Positions 16,085-25,089 of a DNA stretch of 64,000 nucleotides are shown here, piece after piece. The DNA is taken from assembly GCA_902600475.1 (NCBI GenBank), contig CACKJM010000005.1, positions 20,560 to 84,559 of the forward strand, read 5' to 3'. Positions within the stretch are counted from its first letter, which is position 1. Each line of letters starts with the position of its first letter. This stretch comes from an uncultured Prochlorococcus sp. Its GTDB lineage: Bacteria; Cyanobacteriota; Cyanobacteriia; PCC-6307; Cyanobiaceae. The translations under genes were made by a program, and so were the position numbers. The notes beneath the pieces are model-generated. The model saw only the letters and a program-made list of their open reading frames with translations, was not told where the DNA came from and ran no database searches.

Positions 16085-17839
16085 TCAAACTTTCAACAAT
16101 TTAGAAGTTGTTAATTTAAAAACTTTTTTATTTATAGTTTCTTGATTTAAAAGCATATCAACTAATTTATCTAGTAAGACTCTATTTTTTTTCAATATTT
16201 TTATTGAATTATTTAATGAAATTTTAGAAATATTTATGATTTCATTATCTATTCTAGAACTGGTATTTTCTGCTATGAGAGGCTTTCTTCTAAATAATCC
16301 ATCTCCTAAATACATTTCATTATTATCAGAATCCATTGAAATTGGACCAATAATTGAAAATCCATATTTTGTAACCATTTCTCTTACGATATTTGTCGCA
16401 TAAGAGATATCATTTATGGAGCATTGTGTAATTTCACCTTCACCAAAAACTATAGTTTCTGCTGCTCTTCCAGCAAGAGCAATTTCTATTTTTGAAAATA
16501 ATAATTTTTTTGAAATCAATCCACTAGAAATTACATCTTCGTCAGGGCATATTTTTGTATAACCTCCTATAGATCCAGATCTTGGTAAAATCGTAATTTT
16601 ATCAACTGATTCAATTCCATTTCTAACAGCAGATACAATTGCTCTACCTACTTCGTTATAAGCAATAATTTTTTTCATATTAGGAGAAGTTATTAATGAG
16701 CTTCTCAGGCCAATAGTAATTTTATCAAGAGCATTTTCTATATGAAGATCACTGATTAATTTAGATTCGTCTCTTGCACAGTGAATAGCACTCTCGTTCA
16801 TCAAGTTTGCAAGATCTGCTCCCGAAAATCCAACTGTTCTAGAAGCCCAATATCCTAAGTCAACTTCGCTTGAAAGTGGTTTGGAAAGTGAGTGAACTGA
16901 AAGAATTTTTTTTCTTCCATCTAAATCTGGAAGCATTACTTCAATTTTCCTATCAAATCTACCTGGTCTTAATAATGCTGCATCCAAAATATCTGGTCTA
17001 TTTGTTGCTGCTAAAACAATAATCCCAGAATTATCAGCAAAACCATCTAATTCAGTTAAAAGCTGATTAAGGGTTTGTTCTCTTTCATCATTTCCACCTC
17101 CGATTCCAGACCCTCTTTGCCTACCAATGGAATCAATTTCATCAATGAAAATTATACAAGGAGATTTTTCCTTAGCCTTAGAGAACAGATCACGAACTCT
17201 GCTTGCTCCAACACCAACAAAAAGTTCTACAAACTCTGATGCCGATATTGAGAGAAAAGGCACTCCTGATTCACCAGCAATTGCTTTAGCTAATAATGTT
17301 TTCCCTGTTCCTGGTGGGCCTATTAGAAGAACTCCCTTAGGAACTTTTGCTCCAAGATTTTCAAATTTCTTTGGTTCTTTCAAAAATGTTATTACCTCTT
17401 TTAATTCCTCTGCGGCTTCAGGGACGCCAGCTACATCATCGAATCTTGTTTCTACATCATCAATAGTTACAAATTTAGCTTGATTTTTGGTAAAACCAAA
17501 AGCTCTGGAAGCCAATTTTGATGTACTCCTCAAGATTAAGACTATAGCTAATATGAAAATCAGGAAAAGACTTATTGAAGCAAATGAATTAGCAGCTGAG
17601 GCTTCTTTTCTACTATTGTTAATAGTTAGATCTACCTTATTTTCAGTAGCCTTTTCAAGGATTAATTGATCGTTGTAAAGGATAGGTATTTTGAATTTAT
17701 CGCCATTTTTATACAGAACATCAATTTCTCTCTGCCTTGGATAGAAAAATATTGATTCTATTTTTCCCGTCTCTATATCTTTTAGAAGATCCGAATAACT
17801 TGATTTAGAATCTGAATATGAGAATTTTGATCTAAACAC
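16085..17839 (-). CDS. FtsH-like AAA+ protein lacking the zinc-protease motif
   Basis: The 584-aa protein aligns throughout with FtsH. The AAA+ part is intact: Walker A GPPGTGKT (~175-181), pore loop FVGVGA, Walker [10 protein letters not shown] (~229-237), and the second region of homology [20 protein letters not shown] with its arginine finger. In the protease domain the HEAGH zinc motif is NEVGR (residues 395-399), so both His ligands are lost, while the Asp of SIND remains. Only one membrane helix is visible (~85-104); the usual first one is missing, and an in-frame TAA upstream of the GTG start rules out an extension. It resembles the protease-dead FtsHi proteins of plastids: probably an unfoldase or partner of active FtsH. 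Confidence 0.88.
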   Translation of the reverse strand: MFRSKFSYSDSKSSYSDLLKDIETGKIESIFFYPRQREIDVLYKNGDKFKIPILYNDQLILEKATENKVDLTINNSRKEASAANSFASISLFLIFILAIVLILRSTSKLASRAFGFTKNQAKFVTIDDVETRFDDVAGVPEAAEELKEVITFLKEPKKFENLGAKVPKGVLLIGPPGTGKTLLAKAIAGESGVPFLSISASEFVELFVGVGASRVRDLFSKAKEKSPCIIFIDEIDSIGRQRGSGIGGGNDEREQTLNQLLTELDGFADNSGIIVLAATNRPDILDAALLRPGRFDRKIEVMLPDLDGRKKILSVHSLSKPLSSEVDLGYWASRTVGFSGADLANLMNESAIHCARDESKLISDLHIENALDKITIGLRSSLITSPNMKKIIAYNEVGRAIVSAVRNGIESVDKITILPRSGSIGGYTKICPDEDVISSGLISKKLLFSKIEIALAGRAAETIVFGEGEITQCSINDISYATNIVREMVTKYGFSIIGPISMDSDNNEMYLGDGLFRRKPLIAENTSSRIDNEIINISKISLNNSIKILKKNRVLLDKLVDMLLNQETINKKVFKLTTSKLLKV

Positions 17840-17970
17840 TAATCTTTATAAGTGATTAATAAAGCATATATGCTTATTTGAAAATTTGACGTATATAAAC
17901 AAAATATACTCAAAAGTTTTGGAGATAGCCAGTTAAAGGTTATATTATTATATGGAAATAAAGAAACAGA

Positions 17971-18138
17971 ATGGCTGTACCAAAGAAGAAAAAATCAAAA
18001 AGCAAAAGGAACCAAAGGCACGCTGTTTGGAAAGGTAAAGCAGCAATAGCAGCTCAAAAAGCTATATCTTTAGGTAAATCAGTCTTAACTGGGAAAGCTC
18101 AAGGATTTGTTTATCCTATTGATGAAGAAGAAGAGTAG
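17971..18138 (+). CDS. rpmF: 50S ribosomal protein L32
   Basis: The 55-aa basic protein starts with [20 protein letters not shown], the signature of L32. The zinc cysteines of some L32 proteins are absent. The acidic tail DEEEE is seen in cyanobacterial homologues. It diverges from the FtsH-like gene and converges on ycf20. Confidence 0.95.
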   Translation: MAVPKKKKSKSKRNQRHAVWKGKAAIAAQKAISLGKSVLTGKAQGFVYPIDEEEE

Positions 18139-18141
18139 CTT

Positions 18142-18468
18142 TTAAGATCCTAATTTAAATGCTTCAAGTATAACGGCATAAATTGCACCAATTCTTAATT
18201 TATCAACTACGGTCCATAGATAATAAAATTTTGAACTTGCGGCAGGTTTAATTCTTATAATGATTTCAATAAAAATAATAATTATTGGGACCATTATCAA
18301 CTCATTTTTACCTTCAGATATAAATTTTGTAATAAAATTTGCGAACAAAAAATAACCTGTCAAAACAGAAATTAGACCAATAGATTTGGTTCTCCAAGTA
18401 TCACTTAGAAAACCAAAAAATAAATTATTTAACTGGTACGTAATTCTTGAAAAGTTAGTTTTTTGCAT
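18142..18468 (-). CDS. ycf20: Ycf20 family protein (DUF565)
   Basis: The 108-aa protein has a basic N-terminus followed by membrane segments (SIGLISVLTGYFLFANFI and IMVPIIIIFIEIII) and the C-terminal motif YYLWTVVDKLRIGAIYAVILEAFKLG, typical of Ycf20/DUF565. The plant homologue is linked to non-photochemical quenching and pigment status; the cyanobacterial function is not settled. It overlaps the HAD gene by 14 bases, so they form an operon. Confidence 0.82.
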   Translation of the reverse strand: MQKTNFSRITYQLNNLFFGFLSDTWRTKSIGLISVLTGYFLFANFITKFISEGKNELIMVPIIIIFIEIIIRIKPAASSKFYYLWTVVDKLRIGAIYAVILEAFKLGS

Positions 18469-19219
18469 TACTAAAAGACACTAAATAATCACATAGAAAG
18501 TTATGATCAACATATGATTTTTTTAGTTTAGGGCCTTTAATTACATTTGCCACATTATTCTGATCACCAAGACTGTCTAAAATACAATCTAATTTAATAC
18601 TTTCCTCAAGAACAATTGGGATATTTGAAGGAACAAAAATTGTTGGTAAGTTAGCTGCCAAGGAAGATTTCAATCCTGGATTGGAGTCCTCAAAAACAAT
18701 TGAGTTATTTTTGTTTATACCACTTAATTGGATTGCCTTTAAATATGGTAATGGATTTGGTTTCTTTAATTCAACGTCTTCGCTTGAAATAATGAACTCA
18801 AAAGGGTTGAAGTCATTAAAAAGATAATCAACAAGAAGATTTACTTGAATTCTTGAACTTGAAGTAACAATAAATTGTCTTACTTTTTTTCTATGTAATT
18901 CATCTATTAATCTAAAAACACCAGTTTTTAAACTAACGCAATTTTTTTTTATAATTTCTAAATAATGATACTGTTTTGTTTCATGAATTTTGAGAATTAA
19001 ATCTTCTGAGAAATTATAATTATTAGATTTAGCGTAATAAGCAATCCTATTTTTGCCTCCATTTATCTTCAGAAGTTTTATATATGTATTAGCATCCCAA
19101 CTCCAATCAATACCAAGGTCATTAAAAGCATTATTAAAAGCTGGTAAATGGGCCTCTAATTCAGTATTTGCGATGGTACCATCTAAATCCCAATAAACAC
19201 CCTCTAGATAAGTCACCAA
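18455..19219 (-). CDS. HAD-superfamily phosphatase, CbbY-like
   Basis: The 254-aa hydrolase begins with the HAD motif I DLDGT (Asp 11 and Asp 13), has a four-helix cap domain (~20-90), motif II VTSSS, motif III lysine in KKPNPLPYL, and motif IV FEDSNPGLKSS. The CbbY/beta-phosphoglucomutase-like subgroup dephosphorylates sugar phosphates such as xylulose bisphosphate. The precise substrate cannot be read from sequence. It is cotranscribed with ycf20. Confidence 0.85.
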   Translation of the reverse strand: MVTYLEGVYWDLDGTIANTELEAHLPAFNNAFNDLGIDWSWDANTYIKLLKINGGKNRIAYYAKSNNYNFSEDLILKIHETKQYHYLEIIKKNCVSLKTGVFRLIDELHRKKVRQFIVTSSSRIQVNLLVDYLFNDFNPFEFIISSEDVELKKPNPLPYLKAIQLSGINKNNSIVFEDSNPGLKSSLAANLPTIFVPSNIPIVLEESIKLDCILDSLGDQNNVANVIKGPKLKKSYVDHNFLCDYLVSFSNAKN

Positions 19220-19231
19220 AAAGAATTTCTT

Positions 19232-19309
19232 TTATTTACGGTAAAATACAAGTGCAATTATTGCTGGTCCTGCTAACGCAACTACAGCCAAAGGAATAAG
19301 TGTTGCCAT
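19232..19309 (-). CDS. psb30: Psb30 (Ycf12)-like photosystem II subunit, 25 aa
   Basis: This tiny ORF encodes a single membrane helix. Its core ALAGPAIIALVFYRK resembles the C-terminal part of Psb30/Ycf12, a one-helix subunit at the periphery of photosystem II. Start ATG at 19309. The gene is too short for similarity to be certain, but the Ala-Gly-Pro-Ala pattern and the Arg-Lys end fit well. It lies upstream of the HAD gene on the same strand. Confidence 0.65.
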   Translation of the reverse strand: MATLIPLAVVALAGPAIIALVFYRK

Positions 19310-19391
19310 GATTAATGAATATGTTTTGTGATACTATTTTTACAAATAAATGACGAAACTGTACTGATACGTTACAAGATTGAATTAAATT

Positions 19392-19739
19392 ATGAAATCA
19401 TGGACATGTATAGAAAATTGTGGGGCTTGTTGTAAATTCGACTTGAACGAAAGAAGCGATTTGGATAACAAACTTAGCAAAGAGGATATATCTTTGATAA
19501 ATTCGATGACGGCTAAAGACGGTTGGTGTAAAAACCTAGACAGAGAAAATAAAAAATGCTTAATTTATAAAACCAGACCACATTTTTGCAGGGTAAGTGA
19601 ATTTTCAACTTCATTTAAAGGATATTTGAAATCAGGTGATAATTTTTTAATAGATTGCTGCAAACAACATATTTCATCAAATTATGGATACCAAAGTAAA
19701 GAGATGAAAACTTTTAGAATTGCTGTATCAGGAAAATGA
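19392..19739 (+). CDS. YkgJ-family cysteine-cluster protein
   Basis: The 115-aa protein carries the CIENCGACC cluster (Cys 6, 10, 13, 14) followed by WC, KKCLIY, HFCRV and DCCKQH. This is the pattern of the YkgJ family of zinc or iron-sulfur binding proteins; its function is not established. The stop overlaps the start of the next gene (ATGA), so it is cotranscribed and translationally coupled with the UPF0016 pair, which may hint at metal homeostasis. Confidence 0.8.
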   Translation: MKSWTCIENCGACCKFDLNERSDLDNKLSKEDISLINSMTAKDGWCKNLDRENKKCLIYKTRPHFCRVSEFSTSFKGYLKSGDNFLIDCCKQHISSNYGYQSKEMKTFRIAVSGK

Positions 19740-20062
19740 ATAGTAAATTAGAAAAAAAAGAAAACAATCTAGAAAAAAGTTTTTTTTCAATATTTATAAC
19801 GACTTTTACAACAATTTTTATTGCTGAACTTGGCGATAAAACTCAGATAGCCACATTAATGCTTTCTGCTGAATCGGGCAGGCCAATAGTTGTTTTTCTT
19901 GGAAGTTCTCTAGCATTAATAAGCTCTAGCATAGTAGGAGTTCTTATTGGTAAATGGGTATCAAAAAAAATATCTCCTAGCAAATTTGCTTTATCTACTG
20001 GTACTTTAATGATATTGATAAGTATATTTTTAGCTTATGAAACATTCAAAAATTATTTATAA
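19736..20062 (+). CDS. UPF0016 (Gdt1/TMEM165) half-transporter, first copy
   Basis: The 108-aa protein has three membrane helices and one signature ELGDKTQIAT (residues 31-40). Complete UPF0016 proteins contain two such halves in a single chain and transport Mn2+ or Ca2+. Here each half is a separate gene, and the second follows directly. In cyanobacteria such single-repeat 'hemi' proteins have been linked to Mn import at the plasma membrane (family knowledge). Orientation in a heterodimer is inference. Confidence 0.85.
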   Translation: MNSKLEKKENNLEKSFFSIFITTFTTIFIAELGDKTQIATLMLSAESGRPIVVFLGSSLALISSSIVGVLIGKWVSKKISPSKFALSTGTLMILISIFLAYETFKNYL

Positions 20063-20374
20063 ATGGTATTAAGTTTATTACTATCAACATTTCTAACCGT
20101 TTTCATAGCTGAATTAGGTGACAAAACTCAACTAGCTACTTTAACTATAAGTGGCACTACAAATAAACCATTAGCAGTTTTTCTAGGATCTTCTTCAGCA
20201 CTTGTTTTTGCAAGTTTATTAGGAGCTTTAACAGGTGGGTCTATTTCAAGTTTTTTACCCGAAGTAGTTCTTAAATCAATAGCATCCATTACATTTTTCA
20301 TCATTGGAATAAGGCTTTTTATCAACTCTTTCAATATCGAAAAAGAAGAAAAAGAAGAGAAAGAAAATAATTAG
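20063..20374 (+). CDS. UPF0016 (Gdt1/TMEM165) half-transporter, second copy
   Basis: The 103-aa partner of the preceding gene starts the base after its stop. It has the signature ELGDKTQLAT (residues 17-26) and three helices, plus a charged C-terminal tail (EKEEKEEKEN). The two proteins are similar but not identical, as expected for obligate heterodimer halves of a Mn2+/Ca2+ transporter. The close spacing would favour equal synthesis. Confidence 0.85.
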   Translation: MVLSLLLSTFLTVFIAELGDKTQLATLTISGTTNKPLAVFLGSSSALVFASLLGALTGGSISSFLPEVVLKSIASITFFIIGIRLFINSFNIEKEEKEEKENN

Positions 20375-20446
20375 CTTTAAGCTTGGATAATAAGGTGTAA
20401 TAATGAAGTGTATACCCCTAAATTAATTTATAATTTCATTTATATC

Positions 20447-22669
20447 ATGTTCACATCATCTTCAATAATTGATAATCTTAATCAGTCAGAAGGCTTAGAA
20501 TATAAAAAATTATGCAGATTACTAAAAATAACAAAGAAATCAGATAGGGATAAATTAGATATTGCCCTAACAGCTCTAGAAAAACTTGAAATAATTAATA
20601 AAAATGAAAATGATGAATATACATGCATAAAGGATAATGATCATCTTGTCGCAAAAATAAGATGTAGTAGCAAAGGCTATTGCTTTGCTGTAAGAGGAAA
20701 AGACAAAGAAGATATCTACATTAAAGAAAATCTACTTAACTATGCATGGAATGGAGATAAAGTTTTAGTAAGGATAATAAAAGAGGCATATAGAAGAAGA
20801 TCACCTGAAGGAATAGTTGATTGTATTCTTGAAAGATCTAATCAAATACTTCTTTCTAAAGTAGAAATAATAAACAATGATGTATATGCAATCCCAATAG
20901 ACGATAGGATCCTTTCTAAAATTAAACTTCCAAAAGAGAACAAAAAATACACTTTCAATCCAGAAAATAAGAATATAGTAAAAGTTGAGATTGATAGATT
21001 CCCCATAGGTCAAGAAGAAGGACTAGGTCATGTGATACAAGAACTAAAACTAAACAATAATGAAGACTATGATACAGACTTTGTTCTATCTAAAAGCAAT
21101 CTAGTTAAATCATACGATTTAAATCATATTGAATCAAAAAGAATAGAACAAAGGGAGAGGATAGACCTTACAGATAAAAACTCTTATTTATTCAAAAGTT
21201 GGAATTCTAATAATTCTCCAATGCTCCCAATGATTCAAATAGAGCAGGAAAAAAATAAAAATACTAAATTATGGATACATACAAATAATCTTGCAGAAAG
21301 AGTAGATCTCAATAGTAAAAAATCTCTAGAAATATTATTCAAAGGCTTTGAATCATTACCCTTATTAAATGATTGGCAAAACTACCTTGGTGAAGCCATA
21401 AGAAATGATTCTGAATTTAAATTTGGTGAAAAGAATGAAGCAATAAGTCTCTGTATCAATTTAAATAGTGATAATGAAATAATTGATTGGTCATTTCATC
21501 TTACTTTAGTAAAATGTACTCTTATTGTTGGAAGTGATCATACTGACGCTCTTTTATCTAGAAAAAGCAAATCAAGAATAACCTCTCGGGTATTAAAACC
21601 TATAAAGGAATATGTCGACGATTTAGATAAAATATTAGAAATTTCATGTTCATTCAGAGAAAACCATCTTTTGGAGGGTAAGGTGGAAATTCCTGCACCA
21701 CTGAATAAGATTGAAACACTAGAAGAATTTTATATTCACAATCCAGCTGAATATTCAAAAGGATATTTTGAATCATTAAATAAAGAAGATTGCCAAACTT
21801 ACCTTTCACCAATACTATATGAAGCTAATTTAATATGGTTTAAACATTCAAATCAATATGGCTTAAAAAGTGCAGGATACATCTCAAATGGAATAGATTA
21901 CGTTAATGCTAATGAAATCATCAAATATTCAGAATTTATTGATAATGATGTAGAGCTTAATGAAGATGGCAATTTGACATTTAGTCAAGTAATTAAATTA
22001 TGTGACGACGATAATAAAAAAAGAATCTTTCATAAACTTCTAATTAATGAATTTAAGGACAATGAAATAAGGTTGATATCTAAAGATCCTGATAATGATG
22101 AATCAAAAAAATTATTTATTTCTCCATGGACAATTCCTGGATTTGACTTCACAAATCTTATAAATCAGTACTGTATTTTTAATATGATAATAAATGGTAA
22201 GAAAACAAAAAAAAATATTATAAATGAAATTAATATATCTGAAAGTAATTCATTAGAATTAGTAAATTGGGATATATTTAATTCATCAATTACAAAAAAT
22301 CTAGAAATATTATTTAACAAGTTTGTGATAGATAAACTTAATGAATTCAAATACAAAGTTAACCAATATAAATCTAATATGATAAATATAAAAAAAGTAA
22401 GAAAAGCAGAAAAATTACTAGGTAATATTTATGATGGGTTTATTTTATCAGTGCAAACATATGGTTTCTTTGTTGAGATATCAGAACTAAATGTAGAGGG
22501 TTTAGTACACGTAAGCACTCTTAATAATGATTGGTATGAATATAGGTCAAGGCAAAATCTATTGATTGGAAGAAAATCTAAAAAATCATATAAAGTTGGA
22601 GATGCAATAGAAGTAAAAATAATAAAAGTTGATATTCTTAAATATCAAATTGATTTAGAATTAACATAA
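20447..22669 (+). CDS. RNase R/Zam-like protein with degenerate catalytic centre
   Basis: From ATG 20447 the protein has 740 aa (a GTG at 20408 is also open). The order of domains follows RNase R: N-terminal helix-turn-helix and cold-shock domains (~1-230), an RNB-like domain (from RIDLTDKN, ~245, onward) and a clear C-terminal S1 domain (GNIYDGFILSVQTYGFFVEI). The RNB motif that should read like TID-x5-D-x-DDA is absent after RIDLTD, and the SPxRRYxDL motif is replaced by NEIIKYSEF (~490). It should therefore bind RNA but not cut it. Possibly the Prochlorococcus form of Zam (acetazolamide resistance protein), a member of this family. Confidence 0.8.
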   Translation: MFTSSSIIDNLNQSEGLEYKKLCRLLKITKKSDRDKLDIALTALEKLEIINKNENDEYTCIKDNDHLVAKIRCSSKGYCFAVRGKDKEDIYIKENLLNYAWNGDKVLVRIIKEAYRRRSPEGIVDCILERSNQILLSKVEIINNDVYAIPIDDRILSKIKLPKENKKYTFNPENKNIVKVEIDRFPIGQEEGLGHVIQELKLNNNEDYDTDFVLSKSNLVKSYDLNHIESKRIEQRERIDLTDKNSYLFKSWNSNNSPMLPMIQIEQEKNKNTKLWIHTNNLAERVDLNSKKSLEILFKGFESLPLLNDWQNYLGEAIRNDSEFKFGEKNEAISLCINLNSDNEIIDWSFHLTLVKCTLIVGSDHTDALLSRKSKSRITSRVLKPIKEYVDDLDKILEISCSFRENHLLEGKVEIPAPLNKIETLEEFYIHNPAEYSKGYFESLNKEDCQTYLSPILYEANLIWFKHSNQYGLKSAGYISNGIDYVNANEIIKYSEFIDNDVELNEDGNLTFSQVIKLCDDDNKKRIFHKLLINEFKDNEIRLISKDPDNDESKKLFISPWTIPGFDFTNLINQYCIFNMIINGKKTKKNIINEINISESNSLELVNWDIFNSSITKNLEILFNKFVIDKLNEFKYKVNQYKSNMINIKKVRKAEKLLGNIYDGFILSVQTYGFFVEISELNVEGLVHVSTLNNDWYEYRSRQNLLIGRKSKKSYKVGDAIEVKIIKVDILKYQIDLELT

Positions 22670-22735
22670 ATAATTTTTTACAAAATATATTATGAAAATA
22701 TTAACCATAAAAATTTAAAATAACTTTTTATAATT

Positions 22736-23179
22736 ATGTTTAAAAAAAAATATTTACTTTTAACTCTTTTTTTAATAACTATTATTCAAATTTTATTATA
22801 TACAAATAATAATCAGAAGACTTCATTTAAATACCTTAAATGGACTCTCCAAGAAGTAAGTATTGGTAAGTTAATCAGTATTTCGTTTTTTTCTGGTTTA
22901 TTTGTAAGCACTTTATTGAATACAACAATTACTAGTACTAGTTTAAGAAAAAAAACTTTCGAAAATGTGGAAGATGATTTTGTATCTAATAACAATGAGG
23001 AAGAAATGGAGCCTAACATTGAGATGCCGCCACAAAGGGATATTAGAGAAACTCAACCAACAATTTCTGTTAATTACAGAGTAGTCAAAAATATGAATGA
23101 TAATAATTTAAACAAAGATCAAAGTTATTCAAATCAAAATATTAAAGATGACTGGGATAATGCTGATAATGATTGGTAG
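22736..23179 (+). CDS. Membrane protein with two helices and acidic tail, 147 aa
   Basis: Two hydrophobic helices lie in the first 65 residues (YLLLTLFLITIIQILLY; ISISFFSGLFVSTLL), separated by a short loop. This resembles the layout of LapA-type (DUF1049) proteins. The cytoplasmic tail of ~80 residues is Asn/Asp/Glu-rich and ends in DDWDNADNDW. The same strand and ~60-base spacing suggest an operon with the DUF2996 gene. Confidence 0.6.
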   Translation: MFKKKYLLLTLFLITIIQILLYTNNNQKTSFKYLKWTLQEVSIGKLISISFFSGLFVSTLLNTTITSTSLRKKTFENVEDDFVSNNNEEEMEPNIEMPPQRDIRETQPTISVNYRVVKNMNDNNLNKDQSYSNQNIKDDWDNADNDW

Positions 23180-23238
23180 AAAAATAAATTAATTAAAAAA
23201 TGTTTTTTTAATTTATAATGGAAAAAATAGTACTTTTT

Positions 23239-23805
23239 ATGGAAGAAAATTTAGACAAAAATAATGAAGTAAATAAAAAAATATCTGACAACACTACTAA
23301 ATCAAACTCTGAAGAAATAAAAGGACCTAAATCAGAAAAAGTTATCAATATGGATATAAATAATGTTGATTCTGCTACTAAAGTAGTTATAAAAAATGAA
23401 ATTAATACTCCCGAAAAACCTATAACAAAACCCAAAAAAGAAATTCCATTAGAGAAAAAGCCTTTCCAAGAATTTATTAACATACACCTAATTCCTTCAC
23501 TTGCTGAGGAAATTAATCAAAGAGGATTAAAAATAAACAATATTAACCTCACTAACACAAATAGACCTATAGCTGGAGATAAATGTTGGGTAATAAATTG
23601 TGAAATTAAGGATACATGTAACTTTTGGTTATCCTTTGAGAAGGATGACATTAGTTCATTAAAAAGTATTTCTATATCAAAACCTAATCAAAAACCAAGT
23701 ATTATTGAATCTTTTCTTATTGACGAAAAAAGAATTACCCTAAAACTAATTATTTCAAGAATACTTCAAAGATTAAATGGGCAAAAGTTAATAGGCATTA
23801 ATTAG
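23239..23805 (+). CDS. DUF2996 protein
   Basis: The N-terminal ~70 residues are low-complexity and charged. The C-terminal ~110 residues (from FQEFINIHLIPSLAEEI to RLNGQKLIGIN) match DUF2996, found in cyanobacteria and plastids. The start at MEENLDKN (23239) is preferred over an ATG 21 bases upstream because the latter adds an atypical hydrophobic segment. Soluble; function unknown. It precedes acsF by ~80 bases. Confidence 0.78.
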   Translation: MEENLDKNNEVNKKISDNTTKSNSEEIKGPKSEKVINMDINNVDSATKVVIKNEINTPEKPITKPKKEIPLEKKPFQEFINIHLIPSLAEEINQRGLKINNINLTNTNRPIAGDKCWVINCEIKDTCNFWLSFEKDDISSLKSISISKPNQKPSIIESFLIDEKRITLKLIISRILQRLNGQKLIGIN

Positions 23806-23885
23806 AAAAACAATAACACCAAGTTAACTTTTCCCTCGAAAATACAAATCATAGTAAATAATAGTATTAATAAATCAATTAAAAG

Positions 23886-25058
23886 ATGGCTCAATCAACT
23901 GTCGAATCAAAAAATAAAAAAGATGTAAACAATGGGAAGTTACCAGCAAAAGAAACAATTTTGTCCCCAAGATTCTATACAACAGACTTTGAGGCAATGG
24001 AAAATATGGATTTATCAATAAATGAGGAGGAATTGGAAGCTATATGTGAGGAATTTAGGAAAGATTACAATAGGCATCATTTTGTAAGAAATAGTGAATT
24101 TGAAGGAGCTGCAGAAAAATTAGATCCTGAGACGAGAGAGCTTTTTGTTGATTTTCTCGAGGGAAGTTGTACTTCAGAATTCTCAGGTTTTTTACTTTAC
24201 AAGGAACTTAGCAAGAGGATTAAAAACAAAAACCCTCTTCTTGCTGAATGTTTTGCTCATATGGCCAGAGATGAAGCTAGACATGCAGGTTTTTTGAATA
24301 AATCAATGAGTGATTTTGGACTGCAGTTAGATCTAGGTTTTTTAACAGCCAATAAAGATTACACTTATTTCCCACCAAGAAGTATTTTTTACGCCACATA
24401 TTTATCCGAAAAAATAGGTTATTGGAGATATATCGCAATTTATAGGCATCTCGAAAAGAACCCAGATAGCAAAATCTTTCCACTATTTAATTACTTTGAG
24501 AATTGGTGTCAAGATGAAAATAGGCATGGTGATTTCTTTGATGCATTAATGAAAGCACAACCACGTACCGTCAAAACTTTAAGCCAAAAAATTACCATTG
24601 GGGGCTCTACCTTTACACATCCCCTATTTGACTATTTCCATAGATTTAGGTACTTTTTGAACAATCTTCCATTAACATCCAAATTATGGTCTAGGTTTTT
24701 CTTACTTGCTGTATTTGCAACTATGTATGCAAGGGATCTAGGAGTAAAAAAAGATTTTTACGCTTCTTTAGGACTAAATGCTAAAGATTACGACCAGTAT
24801 GTTATTAATAAAACAAATGAGACTTCTGCTAGAGTTTTTCCTGTAGTACTAGACGTTTATGATAAATCTTTTTATGGAAGATTAGATAAAATAGTAGAGA
24901 ATAATAAGATTCTTTCCGATATTGCAAGCAGTGATGAAAATAAAGTATCAAAAACTTTTAGAAAATTACCTAAATATTTATCAAACGGTTACCAGTTATT
25001 AAGACTATACTTATTAAAACCTCTTGATAGTAAAGATTTCCAACCTTCGATTAGGTAA
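23886..25058 (+). CDS. acsF: Mg-protoporphyrin IX monomethyl ester oxidative cyclase (aerobic)
   Basis: The 390-aa diiron enzyme forms ring E of chlorophyll using oxygen. Two EXXH-type iron sites are visible: [10 protein letters not shown] and [10 protein letters not shown], with the earlier Glu ligand in [14 protein letters not shown]. Length and sequence fit AcsF/ChlE. It probably acts at the membrane surface with Ycf54. The gene is placed with tldD on the same strand 31 bases ahead. ChlH, an earlier step of the same pathway, is in this window too. Confidence 0.97.
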   Translation: MAQSTVESKNKKDVNNGKLPAKETILSPRFYTTDFEAMENMDLSINEEELEAICEEFRKDYNRHHFVRNSEFEGAAEKLDPETRELFVDFLEGSCTSEFSGFLLYKELSKRIKNKNPLLAECFAHMARDEARHAGFLNKSMSDFGLQLDLGFLTANKDYTYFPPRSIFYATYLSEKIGYWRYIAIYRHLEKNPDSKIFPLFNYFENWCQDENRHGDFFDALMKAQPRTVKTLSQKITIGGSTFTHPLFDYFHRFRYFLNNLPLTSKLWSRFFLLAVFATMYARDLGVKKDFYASLGLNAKDYDQYVINKTNETSARVFPVVLDVYDKSFYGRLDKIVENNKILSDIASSDENKVSKTFRKLPKYLSNGYQLLRLYLLKPLDSKDFQPSIR

Positions 25059-25089
25059 TTTTTTATACAGAGAAGATTAATAGACTCAA

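Noticed and set aside
20408..20446. GTG start for the RNase R-like gene
   Set aside because: It would add 13 unlikely residues; the ATG at 20447 gives the normal N-terminus.
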